This document shows positions 22,580-33,339 of a stretch of 64,000 nucleotides of DNA, piece after piece (position 1 is the first letter of the stretch; each line of letters starts with the position of its first letter). The position numbers and the translations under genes are program-made. The notes under the pieces were generated by a model. The model worked only from the letters and a program-made list of their open reading frames with translations, had not been told where the DNA came from and made no database searches. Source of the stretch: Turritopsis dohrnii (taxonomy: Eukaryota; Cnidaria; Hydrozoa; Anthoathecata; Oceaniidae). The stretch spans positions 62,001-126,000 of the forward strand of contig BQMF02000424.1 in the NCBI GenBank assembly GCA_027922465.2. Reading direction: 5' to 3'.

Positions 22580-24042
22580 TATTTATAACTCGAAAACCCA
22601 ATTGTAGTTGTTCAAATATACCAAAGTTCAGTCAAATCCGACTATTTTTGAAGTCTCAAGGCTGCCCCAAAGTTTTAGCCTCGTTTTGGCGCAAAACCCC
22701 GTCCCAGGCACAAAAAATCAAAATTTTTAAAAAATGAAAGAACACCCCCAGATATTCACCCAAGGAACAAGTGTGCAAAATTTCAGCCAAATCCGACCAT
22801 TTTTCAGGCTGCCCCAAAGTTTTTCGGACAGACACACAGACTAACAGACACTAAGGTAGAATAAGGTATTCGGTGAAGGAATGAGTAGACAAAATTTAAA
22901 TTTTTTAAAGTGTCGACGTCCAAGGAATGGCCATATGAATAGAGAGCTCTAGCAACTGCGACGGCAACGTAGAGCAAAAACAACAAAATAAATAATTACT
23001 ATCAAATAAAAGTTTGAAGAACCTATTTTTGTTATAGAAACAATTCAATTTATAAACTTATATCGACTGGAAAGATCAAGTTACTATAAAATCTACATAA
23101 GGGAAAACGACTTATCTCTATAATCGCGTCTCCGTTGTCAGCAAGACTTCGAAACATAATTTTTCACGTTGAGCATAGAACGTGAAAACAAGTTAATGAT
23201 GTAATTATCTTCCCAATGGTGTCATAATCGGTAGACACTCTTTCTAAACAAATTCCACATAGAAAACAAAGCTTTTGTTTTAAACAAGTCGCCGACTTCG
23301 TTGCCGTTGCGATTGCTAAAGCTCCCTAATTTTAGAAGTTTGTAAGCAAGATTTAGAGGGGAGTCATTTTAAACCAGGGGAGTCAGGATCCCCTAGGAAA
23401 TGTTAACTCTAGGGAGTCATAATTTACTAGTTTATATTAACTGGGGAGTTATAATTAACTAGTTTATTTTGATGGGGGAGTCACTATAAACTAGTTTATT
23501 ATGACTGGGGAGTCATTATTTAATTTACTGTGACACCGGTTGTATAAAGTGATGCCGATTTTATGTCGAATATTGTCGTTTTATTCGATAAAGACTGCTG
23601 CACTTAATTCATTACATCACACTATTTTCACTTTTAATTTCACAGTGGAATTTTCACGCCGTATTTAATAAGGTGTTAATTTGACACCCATGGCGATTAC
23701 GCGGCCGTATAAATCTGTCCCTACGCTGCATGATAAGGTCATTTATGATCTTCTACGGGTTTCCCGTGTTACTTGAAACAATGTACAACATGGGTACACT
23801 TATTATTGCAAATTCCTTAATTTTATTTTTGGTGAACTCAACGCAGAGAGGCTGGAACATGGGCGGCGAGTATATAATTTTTTATCGGTCCTTTTATATG
23901 CCAGCCTTAATTTGGTCACCCCCGCAAATTTTTTGTTAGTTCTCCTCTCAAGAAATAAAGAAAAACGTTTTTTAAGTGAACTTTTAAGTATTTTGCCTTA
24001 CTTCCTCTTTTCTAATTTTAAATGATGTTACAAAAACCGCTA
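22580..24042. other. Non-coding stretch with two small tandem repeats
   Basis: At 22625-22835 a degenerate unit is repeated (TCAAATCCGAC...GGCTGCCCCAAAGTTTT). At 23370-23515 there are four or five copies of a roughly 38 base unit, GGGGAGTCAtnATTnACTAGTTTA. No gene was recognised; the short frames have no motifs. Confidence 0.5.
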
Positions 24043-24334
24043 TTAGGGAGATTCGTAAAATCGACGAGCCTGTTACACGAAAAAAATCAATTACTTGTGA
24101 GAATTTATTTAAAACTGTTCAATTAAAAAGTTACTTCAGAGATTGAAAGCCTTTTCTTGTATCAAAAGAAACATCATAACTTTGCACGCTTATTTCAAGT
24201 GTTGATGTGAAGTTTCTAATGACTTTGTAGGGAAAGATTCACGAACAACTCTACTAAGTTGTATATGATTCCCTACAAATCTATAGAAAAATAGTTTCGT
24301 GTAAACGAAACATGATTTTTCCGAATCTCGCTAA
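24043..24334. mobile_element. 292 bp MITE, copy 2
   Basis: TTAGGGAGATTCGTAA to CCGAATCTCGCTAA, flanked by TA on both sides (24041-24042 and 24335-24336). It is the inverted relative of 21839-22130, of identical length. It sits directly upstream of a Penelope-like fragment. Confidence 0.8.
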
Positions 24335-24351
24335 TACAATTTCATCTTATA

Positions 24352-24980
24352 CAGTAGTCTCTTCTTGGCAGTCGCTCTTTGCAGGTTCGAACTCGTTTGT
24401 CTCGTATTTTCCGTAGCAATTTACCTCACTGGTCGGTTCGATTTGTATTCCGCTCTACATGTAGACTCAGGAATTTTTTCACTTTAAGGATCGCATTCCC
24501 AAGCTACTACGCTCTGGCCTTGTTTATCAGTTTAAGTGCGGTGGCTGCAACGCCACCTATTACGGCAAAACTATCCGCCATTTTAAGGTCAGAATGTGTG
24601 AACACTTAGGAATTTCGCATCTCACTGATAAACCCGTGAACGGTCTATACCATCCTTCTGCGGTTCGGGACCATAGATTTGTTTGTGATTATACTCCATC
24701 GTTATGTAATTTTACTAGCATAGGTATTGATAGTAATGACTTTAAATTAACTCTGAAGGAGAGCTTGCTCATCAACCGAAACAAACCTTCTCTCAATAGA
24801 ACTATTACTTCACTACCTTTAGAATTATTCTAGCGTATAATTTTCTATTGTTAATGTTTTTATATTTCTATAAATTACGAACTTTTACGGAAAAAAACTT
24901 GTACGTGATCATGGTGTGCGGAAGCCACCGAAAATTTGTAATAATAAAATTGGATTTGTTAACATAAATCTTTTTATTCT
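24352..24980 (+). pseudogene. Penelope-like element, GIY-YIG endonuclease fragment
   Basis: The first part reads LGSRSLQVRTRLSRIFRSNL and STCRLRNFF. After a one-base loss near 24485 the next frame gives LLRSGLVYQFKCGGCNATYY, GKTIRHFKVRMCEHLGIS, and a tail with FKLTLKESLLINRNKPSLNR and LPLELF before a stop at 24833. YQFKC..CNATYYGKT..HFKVRMCEH is the GIY-YIG nuclease that Penelope-like retroelements carry after their RT. Only this 3' portion is present, followed by an untranslated region to about 24980. It is 5'-truncated and frameshifted, so dead. Confidence 0.8.
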
Positions 24981-24991
24981 CTGCAATCAAT

Positions 24992-25953
24992 CAAGTAGTC
25001 TCTCTAATTAACAGACACTCTAAAAGGCAGACATCTCCAATTAACGGACAATTTTCAATACACCAACCGAATCCTGGTTAAAATCTCATAGAAAACTCTC
25101 TAAAAAGCGGACAGTCAATTAGCGGACACTCCAATTAACGGACACATTTCTTTACACGGAATGGCCTTTTTCAGCTTTTTTCCTTTCTATTTAGCGGACA
25201 CCGCGACGAAATTTTGTCAAGATTTTCAAAACTTGGATAAATTAATAACAAATATTTACTTTGGTATCCTATATATTTAATTTACTTTAAGCATTTTTCT
25301 ACACAATTATTCAGTTATTTCTCAGCTTTCTCTAGTTTTTTAATCATCCATCGTAAGGCTTTGGCAGGCCCTGTAAAGCGATATTGAACAGGGATTTCTA
25401 GCCCATATCCTCCTCCATGATTTATCCTTTTGCCATGTTGAAATAGTGGAAGTAAGCCCTAACGAAGCATTGGGAATGGTAGACAAGCTTTTAAGCTTTC
25501 TCGATAACACTGAAAGAGCAATGTTAGGCACAATAAAAAACAAATTGGAAAATAAAAAAAACTATACTATAGTCACTATAGTCAGAGACAAACAAACCGT
25601 TCTTTTTGATCGTTCTTTTGTTTATATTTTATGAAAACCCATATCTAAGAATACACCCATCGTTTTTTTTTTGTTGTTTTTTTTTTTAATATTTTTATGA
25701 AAAGATCTTAACGCACTATTAGTTTCGTTAGTTTTGTTATTAAAAAATACATAAATTGCATATTCTTGACTAAACTTCACTTGTCCTTTGTCTACACCAT
25801 ACCTAGAAGCCAAGAAAACCCAAAAAAGCATAAAATATTGACTTTTCGACCAAAATTGGCCATAAAAAAGCAAACTCTCCAAAAAGCGGACACCTCTAAT
25901 TAGCGGACAGATTTCCTTGCACCAATGGTGTCCGCTAATTAGAGAGACTCCTG
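24992..25953. mobile_element. 962 bp pogo-like element with AATTAGCGGACA words
   Basis: The ends CAAGTAGTCTCTCTAATTA and TAATTAGAGAGACTCCTG are inverted; TA follows the right end. The word AATTAGCGGACA recurs near both ends. An open frame at 25446-25634 (SPNEALGMVDKLLSFLDN) may be a scrap of a pogo/jerky-type transposase, which is uncertain. Non-autonomous. Confidence 0.65.
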
Positions 25954-25955
25954 TA

Positions 25956-28071
25956 ATATAAATCGACGTTTGATTTTATCTACTACGATTATTTCGTTTT
26001 CTTTGTCCATAATGCTATACTTACTGCTTTCATCTTCGTCATCTAATTCTTCGTCGAGACAGCGGACAGATTATTTTCAGATGTCTTTTAGACGCTTACA
26101 AGGGCCTTTTGGTGTACTTAAGGAATGCAAAAAATCTAAGTTGAATTAGAATGTTTATATCTTTCGTATGAATCATAAATACTGTATTTCATCATTTGCT
26201 ATTGATAAAGCACAGCAACGGTATATCATGATCGAGTTCTGTCTAGGCTTGAATCCATTGGACAATCAAGGGGGTGCTTATTATTAGTGGGGCGCTAAGG
26301 AGAAAGGGGCGTTTAAAAGAGGAACTACGGTATAGGCCGACTTTTTTTGCTTCAGTAAAATTTTGCAAAAATGGATGGACACGGATTTAACGCAATCTAG
26401 TGAAGACCCCTTGAATTAAAGTTTGAATTCTTCATGAAAAACATGCATCAACACTGCAATAAGTTTTGTCCAGGATTGTGGAAGCCTTATCATCAATTCT
26501 TCCAACTCAGTTTGACCAAGACAGGGGCTTTTTCCTTCTCAACCTCGTCTTCATTTTCAGTATCTCCATTATCTTCTCCGATAATATCCGTCAAGATATC
26601 TTCATCAGACAAGTAAAGAAATGATTGTAGATTATCTGACAACAAAACTGCTGACACACTCTCTTTTCGATCTTATGGTAATTCATTATCTTTAAACATT
26701 TGTATCTCAGATATTTATTCATATTTATGTTTTTTGTTTATACAATATTTTAGTTTGTCATCTGATAGGTATGGTGAGAGCTTAGCCAAGGTATGCATCA
26801 GCATCATTTTTGAAAAATGACATTGGTATAGTCGGCGAAAGTTAAAACGTTTTATTCGTATAATTTTTTGTGATTTGCTGATACAATATCATTATTCAAT
26901 TTCCGCGCGCTATGCGTAGGAAATTGTTTGGTTTACACATTCTATCTATCTATCTGACTGTCTATTTAACAGTTTTTTGCCGTTTTCGGAAAGTCCGTTC
27001 GGATTTCGGATTGTTTGTTTATTCAGAATAGTTAATGAAAGACCCAAAACTCTATGCAAAATGTAATACAAAAAGGCCACTTTCAATGTTAATTCATAAA
27101 AATGTTACTTTTTTTATACTTTTGGAATACTTTTAGAAGTTATTTTAGCCGTTTTATGTTGAAAACTTCCCAATTCAGTTATCCTTTAAAACTTTAAAAA
27201 GTCAGTAAAATATGCACACCGAGCACGTGAAACGTTCTCGAACCGATTTGGTTTAGGTATGTTTTGAGGAAGTTGTATAGATTATTTAGAAGAAGCTTTG
27301 AAGAAGAATTTTAAGACTTTATCTACTATTGCAATCGAAATATAATCATGAGAACATTCCTTATGGAGGAAATATTGATATTTAGCTGACTCTGGAAAAA
27401 AATTCTTCAAAAAGAAGGTGAATGTCTGATAGTAAACGAAACTTTGCTGTGAGAAAAACTTTAAATATCACAGCAGAAATGTATGTAGTATCAAAATTAC
27501 TGGTGAATACGTCCTATCAATAAATGCATGAAATATGTTCGTTTCATTTAATAAATATTACACCGAAAGTTGGAGATATTGAAAAACAAAAACAAATGAC
27601 ATTGTCATAGCAGCACAAATCACTTCCACTTGTGTTGTGAATGAATTGATCCAAACATTAATACTGCAAGTATAAACATGTGCAAGATATTGGTGAACGG
27701 TATGTCTTATAAAACTGTTTTTCTGGCTCTGAAACATCATAGTGAATTGAAAAGCAGTAATAAATTAAAGAAGGGATTAGCTAATTTGGGGAATTCCAGA
27801 CTGTATCAAATTATTCATCACTGTACAATGGTCGGTCAAGTTATCACTGTGTGGAACTGATTAGCTTTAAATTCACATTTAAAAGATTTTAAGATTACGT
27901 TGTTCAAAATAATCCTGCAAACCGCTCAATGGAGGCACAATGAATTAGTTTGGATATATGTCAGGAAAACAAACTTTGGATGATGATTCGAATCCAACCA
28001 ATTATATACATACAATGAGATCACTAAAGCCTTGTGAAAATTTGGAGTGTAATATGTTCTAGGACACAATA
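25956..28071. other. Non-coding stretch with transposase scraps
   Basis: On the minus strand 26610-26480 reads LSDEDILTDIIGEDNGD and ENEDEVEKEKAPVL, an acidic tail like those that end pogo/jerky transposases. On the minus strand near 26065-25975 a similar LDEELDDEDESSKYSIMD is seen. Both are fragments. A (CTAT)n microsatellite lies at 26940-26955, and a worn AGGGGCG/GGGGCGC element end at 26270-26335. Nothing else was recognised. Confidence 0.35.
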
Positions 28072-29687
28072 CCTTAAAGGGATTTTTTTTGCGTGGATTA
28101 AGTTTTGCGACTTTTAAAAATATTTAAAAATAAATTGACGCAAAACGTCAAGAAATGAACGATTCGTGAAAATAAATCCACGCAAAATTTCATGATTTTA
28201 TTTGCTCGTTTTTTGGCTCTGTGTACCTTTCGTATATTAACTACTTCGTTGTACTTATCAAGCACCCATTGGTTTTGCAATGTGGCAGGCATGGAAATGG
28301 TGATTTTTGCTGCAAATACTCTCTACCTCTGTAGTCATTAATTTGCAAGGCAACACTCTGTATACTCAGTACGATTGGTTTCAGCAGTACGATCGCTTTC
28401 AGTACGATTGGTTTCAGAATTATCGTTGTCTGTAAATTGAACAAACTTCAATTCTAGTGTTTATATTAAAAATTTTGTTCCAGTGTGTTCAGGCCCTTAT
28501 TATCAGTTTGTTTACATTTTGGGTCATATCTACTTCGCTCTAGAATCCCTTTTTTGTATTCATAGCTCACACAATTAAGGCTCTATTTACCATTTAGACA
28601 GTATTTTCAAGTTTATATGCTAAGGCTCTATTTATTTTTATATTTGTATGTCAACTTTGCTTAAGGCCCTATTTACAATTTACATGTCCACTTTGCTTTT
28701 TTGGCCTTTAAATACCAGCTCTTAGGTTTGTCATTCAGTTGTCAACTTGATCTTGAGCAGTCAACATCAAATTTCAAGATGGCCTCTTAACTCAACTTTC
28801 AAATTTTCAAGTTTGATAACTAACTCATATCTCAAATAATTTTCAACTATCAAAATTTTTTCAATTCAACTTTCAACACTTTGGAGCCACACCCTCTTTT
28901 CAGACTCACATTCTGGCAAGCTGGTAAGCATCTGGACTTATAATATTTTTTACTTTTTGAACTTTTTTCAGACTTAGAAATTTTTTCAAACTAAACTTTT
29001 TCAATTAGATTTTTTCAACTTAAACTTTTTCAATTATACTCACATGTACTTTTTATCATATATTTAATTTCCTTTTGTATTTTTCTTCATTCAGTTTGAA
29101 TCCATCAAGATTACAAATATACGCCTCGAAATCAAATCATTTCTTGTGTGTGCTCCGAAACATTGTCTTCATCTTCTGATGAAGATACCGTTGGCTCAAA
29201 GCTATATACGGAACTAACTTGTTCGTATATAAAAATTCGTAACTAAAACTTTCATCACTGCTACTTTCAGACATGTTTCTTTTTCTCGTATAACATACGC
29301 TACATTTATTTTGAACTTTTCTACGTCATTATAAATTCTCAGCTCCAGATCCCAAACTTTTCAGCGATCTTGAAAAAAACCGGCTTTATGCAGGAATATA
29401 AAGAGCTTGTTCATGTAGAATAAAAGTTCTTTCGCTTATAAAATTATGATTTTTTAAGTTATATTAACAGACAGGTTGTAGAAAAAGATTTTTGAAAAAT
29501 TAAATTTTCAAGTTTAGTTCCCCTTTTAGCTATATTATAAAGTACACGCATTGCACTTTGTGCCCATTCGCAAATATAAATCCAAACATTTTCCTTTAGA
29601 AGCTCCGACTCAAAAAATTAATCCACGCAAAACGCTCTCAAACCTTGGCTCGCAAAAGTTAGTCCACGCAAAAAAATCCCTTTAAGG
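28072..29687. mobile_element. 1.6 kb TA-flanked element
   Basis: The ends CCTTAAAGGGATTTTTTT (28072) and AAAAAAATCCCTTTAAGG (29687) are flanked by TA on both sides. GCGTGGA/TCCACGC words follow inside each end, with further copies of AATCCACGCAAAA near 29620. It contains protein scraps on the minus strand (see 29132-29274, and a splice-bounded ITISMPATLQNQWVLDKYNE at about 28308-28226). It is a likely Tc1/mariner-like or related element carrying decayed genes. Confidence 0.7.
29132..29274 (-). pseudogene. Acidic N-terminus of an unknown protein
   Basis: An ATG at 29274 opens MSESSSDESFSYEFLYTNK. A shifted frame continues SFEPTVSSSEDEDNVSEHTQ. Ser/Glu-rich starts followed by an "FEP" motif occur in several transposon-linked animal proteins, but no family can be named. 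The frame is broken and short. Confidence 0.25.
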
Positions 29688-29689
29688 TA

Positions 29690-30740
29690 TATCATGTTTG
29701 AAAAGAACATTTTCATACAGATCCTAACAAAGTTTCATTGTGTCATTTGTCTTTTCGTGCACATTGGTGTTATTTATAAACTCTATGGAAGTGGTAATAT
29801 GGAGACAGTGGTGGATCTAGAGTGTAGTTGCAACTTGTGGAGAAGTACATTGACATAATTTGTGACTTCAGTTCATATTATCAATAGGATTATTTGAACC
29901 TTTTTCTTTTATGTTTGAATTGCTAACACTCTCCTACGCAAGTTGCGGCTTACCTCTGGATCCGCCACTGGTAGGTTTAGTAGAAATAAATTTTCATATT
30001 GTATGTTATGTTGATTTAAGTTATGTATAAGCCATATAATTTTTATCTTCTTGTAATCCTGTTAAATGTCATGGATTAAAATCTTTGAAATGCCCAAGTT
30101 TCTCCTGCTCCTATTAATGCAAGCTATGAACAGTTTCATGTAATGTTTACTTAAATATATCACCAAATTCACATTTCTGGCAAAATTTGGAAGGTGTGCA
30201 CGAAAAACAATTGTAAGGTCCTGATATCAAAGTCGGCAGTTACTTGCAGATTTGGTCATAAATAGTCGAGGTCTTCAGTTTTTAAACGAGTTTGCTTGTA
30301 TAACTTTAATAGTTTAATAGTGTTGTGAAAGTCTTCAATCCCATACAGCCTTTTTTTCAAATGATTTTGGTTCACTTCTATCGAATATCATTTTATTTTC
30401 CATGTGAACCGTAACTCACATTTTGGGAATTGTGATAGACCTGTTCTCACATAAGCAGCAAGAAAAGAATGGATAGTCATTCAGATATCTCGAAAGTTAG
30501 CCTAAAGCAATTTCCTCTAGGCCTGATGCGGAAATTGTTCAAGCCATGAAGCTTCTAGTTTGCTTTTAAAAAATTGTTTGTAAAATATAGAGGCGTTTAA
30601 TCCGAGAATATTCTGAGTTCATTTGAACTGCTTCAAGGTTGAAATTTCACGCTTAAGACAGGGGGACTTTAGTTCTAAAATTTCCTGTTTACTCGGGGAA
30701 CAAGTCGCCGAAATGATTTAAATTTCATAAATCTCAGAGA
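29690..30740. other. Stretch with a hAT-like MITE and no gene
   Basis: Apart from the MITE at 29806-29970 nothing was recognised. The last 100 bases lead into the right inverted terminus of the 21.3 kb element. Confidence 0.35.
29806..29970. mobile_element. 165 bp hAT-like MITE
   Basis: CAGTGGTGGATCTAGAG at the left and CTCTGGATCCGCCACTG at the right form inverted ends. CAGTGGCGGATCCAGA-type ends are common in hAT MITEs. An 8 bp target duplication is not obvious. Confidence 0.6.
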
Positions 30741-30744
30741 TTTT

Positions 30745-31616
30745 CTTCCACCAAAACTTTTATCATTTCTATCATTTTTCCATCTTGCCACCTTGCCACC
30801 AAAAATTCAAGCCATTTACATAGTTTTATGATCTCGCCACCTCGCCACCAAAATTTCAAGCCGTTTACATAGTTTTGTGATATCTGGCCACCTCGCCACC
30901 AAAAATTCAAGCCATTTCTATCATTTTTCCATCTCGCCACCTCGCCACCAAAAATTCAAGCCATTAAATAGTTTTATGATATCTGGCCACCTCGCCACCA
31001 AAAATTCAAGCCAGTTACATAGTTTTATAATCTCGCCACCTCGCCACCAAAATTTCAAGCCGTTTACACAGTTTTATGATATCTCGCCACCTCGCCACCA
31101 AAAATGCAAACCAGTTGCGTAGTTTTATGATATCGCCACCTCGCCACCAAAATTTCAAGCCGTTTACATAGTTTTATGATATCTGGCCACCTCGCCACCA
31201 AAAATTCAAGCCAGTTACATAGTTTTATGATATCGCCACCTCGCCACCAAAATTTCAAGCCAGTTACATAGTTTTATAATATCTCGCCACCTCGCCACCA
31301 AAAATTCAAGCCAGTTACATAGTTTTATGATCTCGCCACCTTGCCACCAAAACTTTAAGCCGTTTACATAGTTTTATGATATCTGGCCACCTCGCCACCA
31401 AAAATTCAAACTTTTCATGCAACTGTGACAATATCTGTTTTGTGCAGTGCGACTCATGTCGGATCTGTTATGTGCTGTTCGACATATGTCGGATATGTTT
31501 TGTGTATTCCGACACATGTCGGATCTATTTTGCGCATACTCTATTGCTGTCGTGGGTTTCGCCACTTATGTCCCTGTCGGATCCGTTCCGTGCAGTCTTA
31601 CCTGAAGTACTTACCG
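30745..31616 (-). repeat. Right inverted terminus with minisatellite array
   Basis: Mirror of 10318-11300. The array CTCGCCACCTCGCCACC with ~51 bp units (30780-31405) is followed by the palindromes at 31449-31522 and the end CTGAAGTACTTACCG (31602-31616). Relative to the left terminus it keeps one extra partial palindrome unit. The variant units (CATTTTTCCATCTTGCCACC) appear in both arrays, so the termini derive from one ancestral sequence. Confidence 0.9.
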
Positions 31617-33339
31617 TTTTTTCACCAGTCAGTGCGGATGGGCTGTAGAAGATTTTTGATTTTTCCACTAGCTTTTAAAATGATTCAAGGGAATTATTCA
31701 ACTTTAAATGATGGAAATAAATCATTTTAGTTCAGTATTGTCTTAAAAGGTTTCGTAAAAACTTTTGAAGAAACGTGTAAAAACAGAAAAATGTTGTTTT
31801 GTTTTTGTTGAGATGATGATTGATTGGTAATTAAATGCTTGGAACAACAAACCATTGAAGCTGTGATTTTAGTGCAAAGGCGAAAATTCATTATCAATAC
31901 AGGCAGAAGATTTATTTTCATTTTACGTCCTGATATAATGTGAACTGAAAGCACATATATATGATTTACACGTACAGCGCTATAAAAGGAAGTCTTTTTT
32001 ATGTGGAGAACAACCAGTTCAACCAGTGTTAATTCAAAAAGTACATTACAAAAACAGCAAGTAAAAATGTGATGTCGTATATGCAATAAGAACGTCAGAA
32101 AACCAATTACGTATAATAACAAACAAGATTGAGAGACACAAATATCTGCTCGGAAAATGTGCTTGCCTGGATATTCATTTAATCTGACAACAGAAACATA
32201 AATTTACTATGGATTAATTCCATGATCACCTATACTGTAAATTAAATCAAACCAGAACACGAAACGTCTACTTTCAGCTTTTAGTGATTTGGTTATGGAT
32301 ATGTAGTCTATTTTCACTACAGAAATCTGTTTTTTTTTTTTTTTTCATTTAGGATTTACAATGGTCATTTTTATCAAATAATAAATGGGTGTGCACATAT
32401 TTTTTTGAACAGAGATGTTTATTCTGATTACTTGAATTTAATTTTATAAATTGTCACTTTAAGCCCATCTCTTTTTTGAAAATAACTCTTCTGTCAAAAT
32501 TTTTTGATTGCTTTTTGATAGTTATTTGTTTATATATTGAAGATATTCTTCAGGGCGTAAAGCTTTAGTAAAAAGAGAATAACGAGAAGTTTCATTTTGA
32601 TTTATAATTTAATTCAAATTTCGTCCTGCATGATGATGTTCTGTGGATGTAGGACAAAATATTGAATTAAATTATAAATCAAAATGAAACTTCTTGTTAT
32701 TCTCTTTTTGCTTATATATCTGCCTCATAGTATTTTTAATACTTATACTGTAGTACTAAAATTAAGTTTGACAATTTTCTTTTCTTCTTTTGTAAATTTG
32801 ATTGTATAATTTTGAAAGACAGTTTTATCTTTGTTACAAAAAGCAAGTGCAAGTGTCTTCCGTTACATTACATTGTTTTGTTGTGATTTTATGGTATAAA
32901 GCTTCTGCAACAATAAAGATCATGTTTATTATGCTAAAATCGCCTTACACATTGGTGCGGTTGTTGATATTTAGTTGTTTAAAATTTATAAAAGAAACCT
33001 TATCATTTGACCATGAACATCTGCATTTCTTAATAAATTCAAAATAAGTCCTTTCGTGGTATCAAATTCAATTCTACCCTGTTTAGTAAGGACAACGTTT
33101 TTATCTGAGAGTATGACATTGATGGTAGTTATACCATTCATTGTAGTTATTTGATGATGTATATTTTTCTTAATGTATAATATATAATGATCTATAATTA
33201 AGTTTCGCAACTTTGGGGAAATATATAGTCACATTTTTGCGAATCTTGTTGAAAATTCAAAAACCAACTTTCATCATTTTTAAAATTCTTCCAAATAGTA
33301 TAAAAAAATCAAGTTTGATTTTTTGTGTTTAGTTCCCCT

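Larger units (their letters stand above)
10318..31616. mobile_element. 21.3 kb element with long minisatellite-bearing inverted termini
   Basis: Left end CGGCAAATACTTCAGGTAAG (10318) and right end, read inverted, CGGTAAGTACTTCAGGTAAG (from 31616). Both are flanked by TTTTTT (10312-10317 and 31617-31622). The homologous repeat at 55463-57641 has the uninterrupted site near 55618, GCCATCTTTTCAGTCAG. The inverted termini continue almost base for base for about 190 bases, then pass into inverted arrays of a roughly 51 bp minisatellite. Inside are an intact-looking DDE-CXC gene 350 bp from the left terminus, a small spliced gene at 18408-19266, and a patchwork of nested insertions. A 6 bp duplication and long termini recall Polintons in size, but no polymerase, integrase or capsid gene is seen and the ends do not start with AG. 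The superfamily is unassigned. Confidence 0.75.
10148..33248. mobile_element. ATATATTTCCCC-ended repeat, copy 1, interrupted
   Basis: The left end, ATATATTTCCCC at 10148, can fold on itself: CATAGGGCG is followed by GAAATATAT. The right end near 33215-33248 is GGGGAAATATATAG followed by a TGCGAATCTTG tail. TT flanks both ends (10146-10147 and 33249-33250), and removing one TT restores the six-T run seen in the opposite arm of the host element. Left piece 10148-10317 and right piece 31623-33248 add to about 1.8 kb and match the copy at 55463-57641. No coding region was found. The superfamily is unknown. Confidence 0.75.
9435..33339. mobile_element. TTAA-flanked foldback element split by later insertions
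   Basis: The left end AGGGGAACTAAAC (9435) is mirrored by GTTTAGTTCCCCT ending at 33339. Both are flanked by TTAA (9431-9434 and 33340-33343) in the same CR1 reading frame. The left inverted arm runs from 9435 to about 9612 and includes TGAATTTTCAA and GAGATATTGCC. The matching right arm is in two pieces, 10065-10147 and 33251-33339, because another element landed inside it. Without that insertion the element is about 0.8 kb with arms of about 180 bp and no protein. TTAA targets are used by piggyBac and Kolobok elements, so it is probably a non-autonomous relative of one of these. Confidence 0.8.

Noticed and set aside
23730..23939. 69-residue open frame as a small membrane protein
   Set aside because: No conserved motif, no splice context and many equally long chance frames nearby.
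10318..31616. Polinton/Maverick or giant-virus-like element
   Set aside because: Size, long inverted termini and a 6 bp flank fit, but no DNA polymerase B, retroviral-type integrase, packaging ATPase or capsid gene was seen, and the ends start CGG rather than AG.
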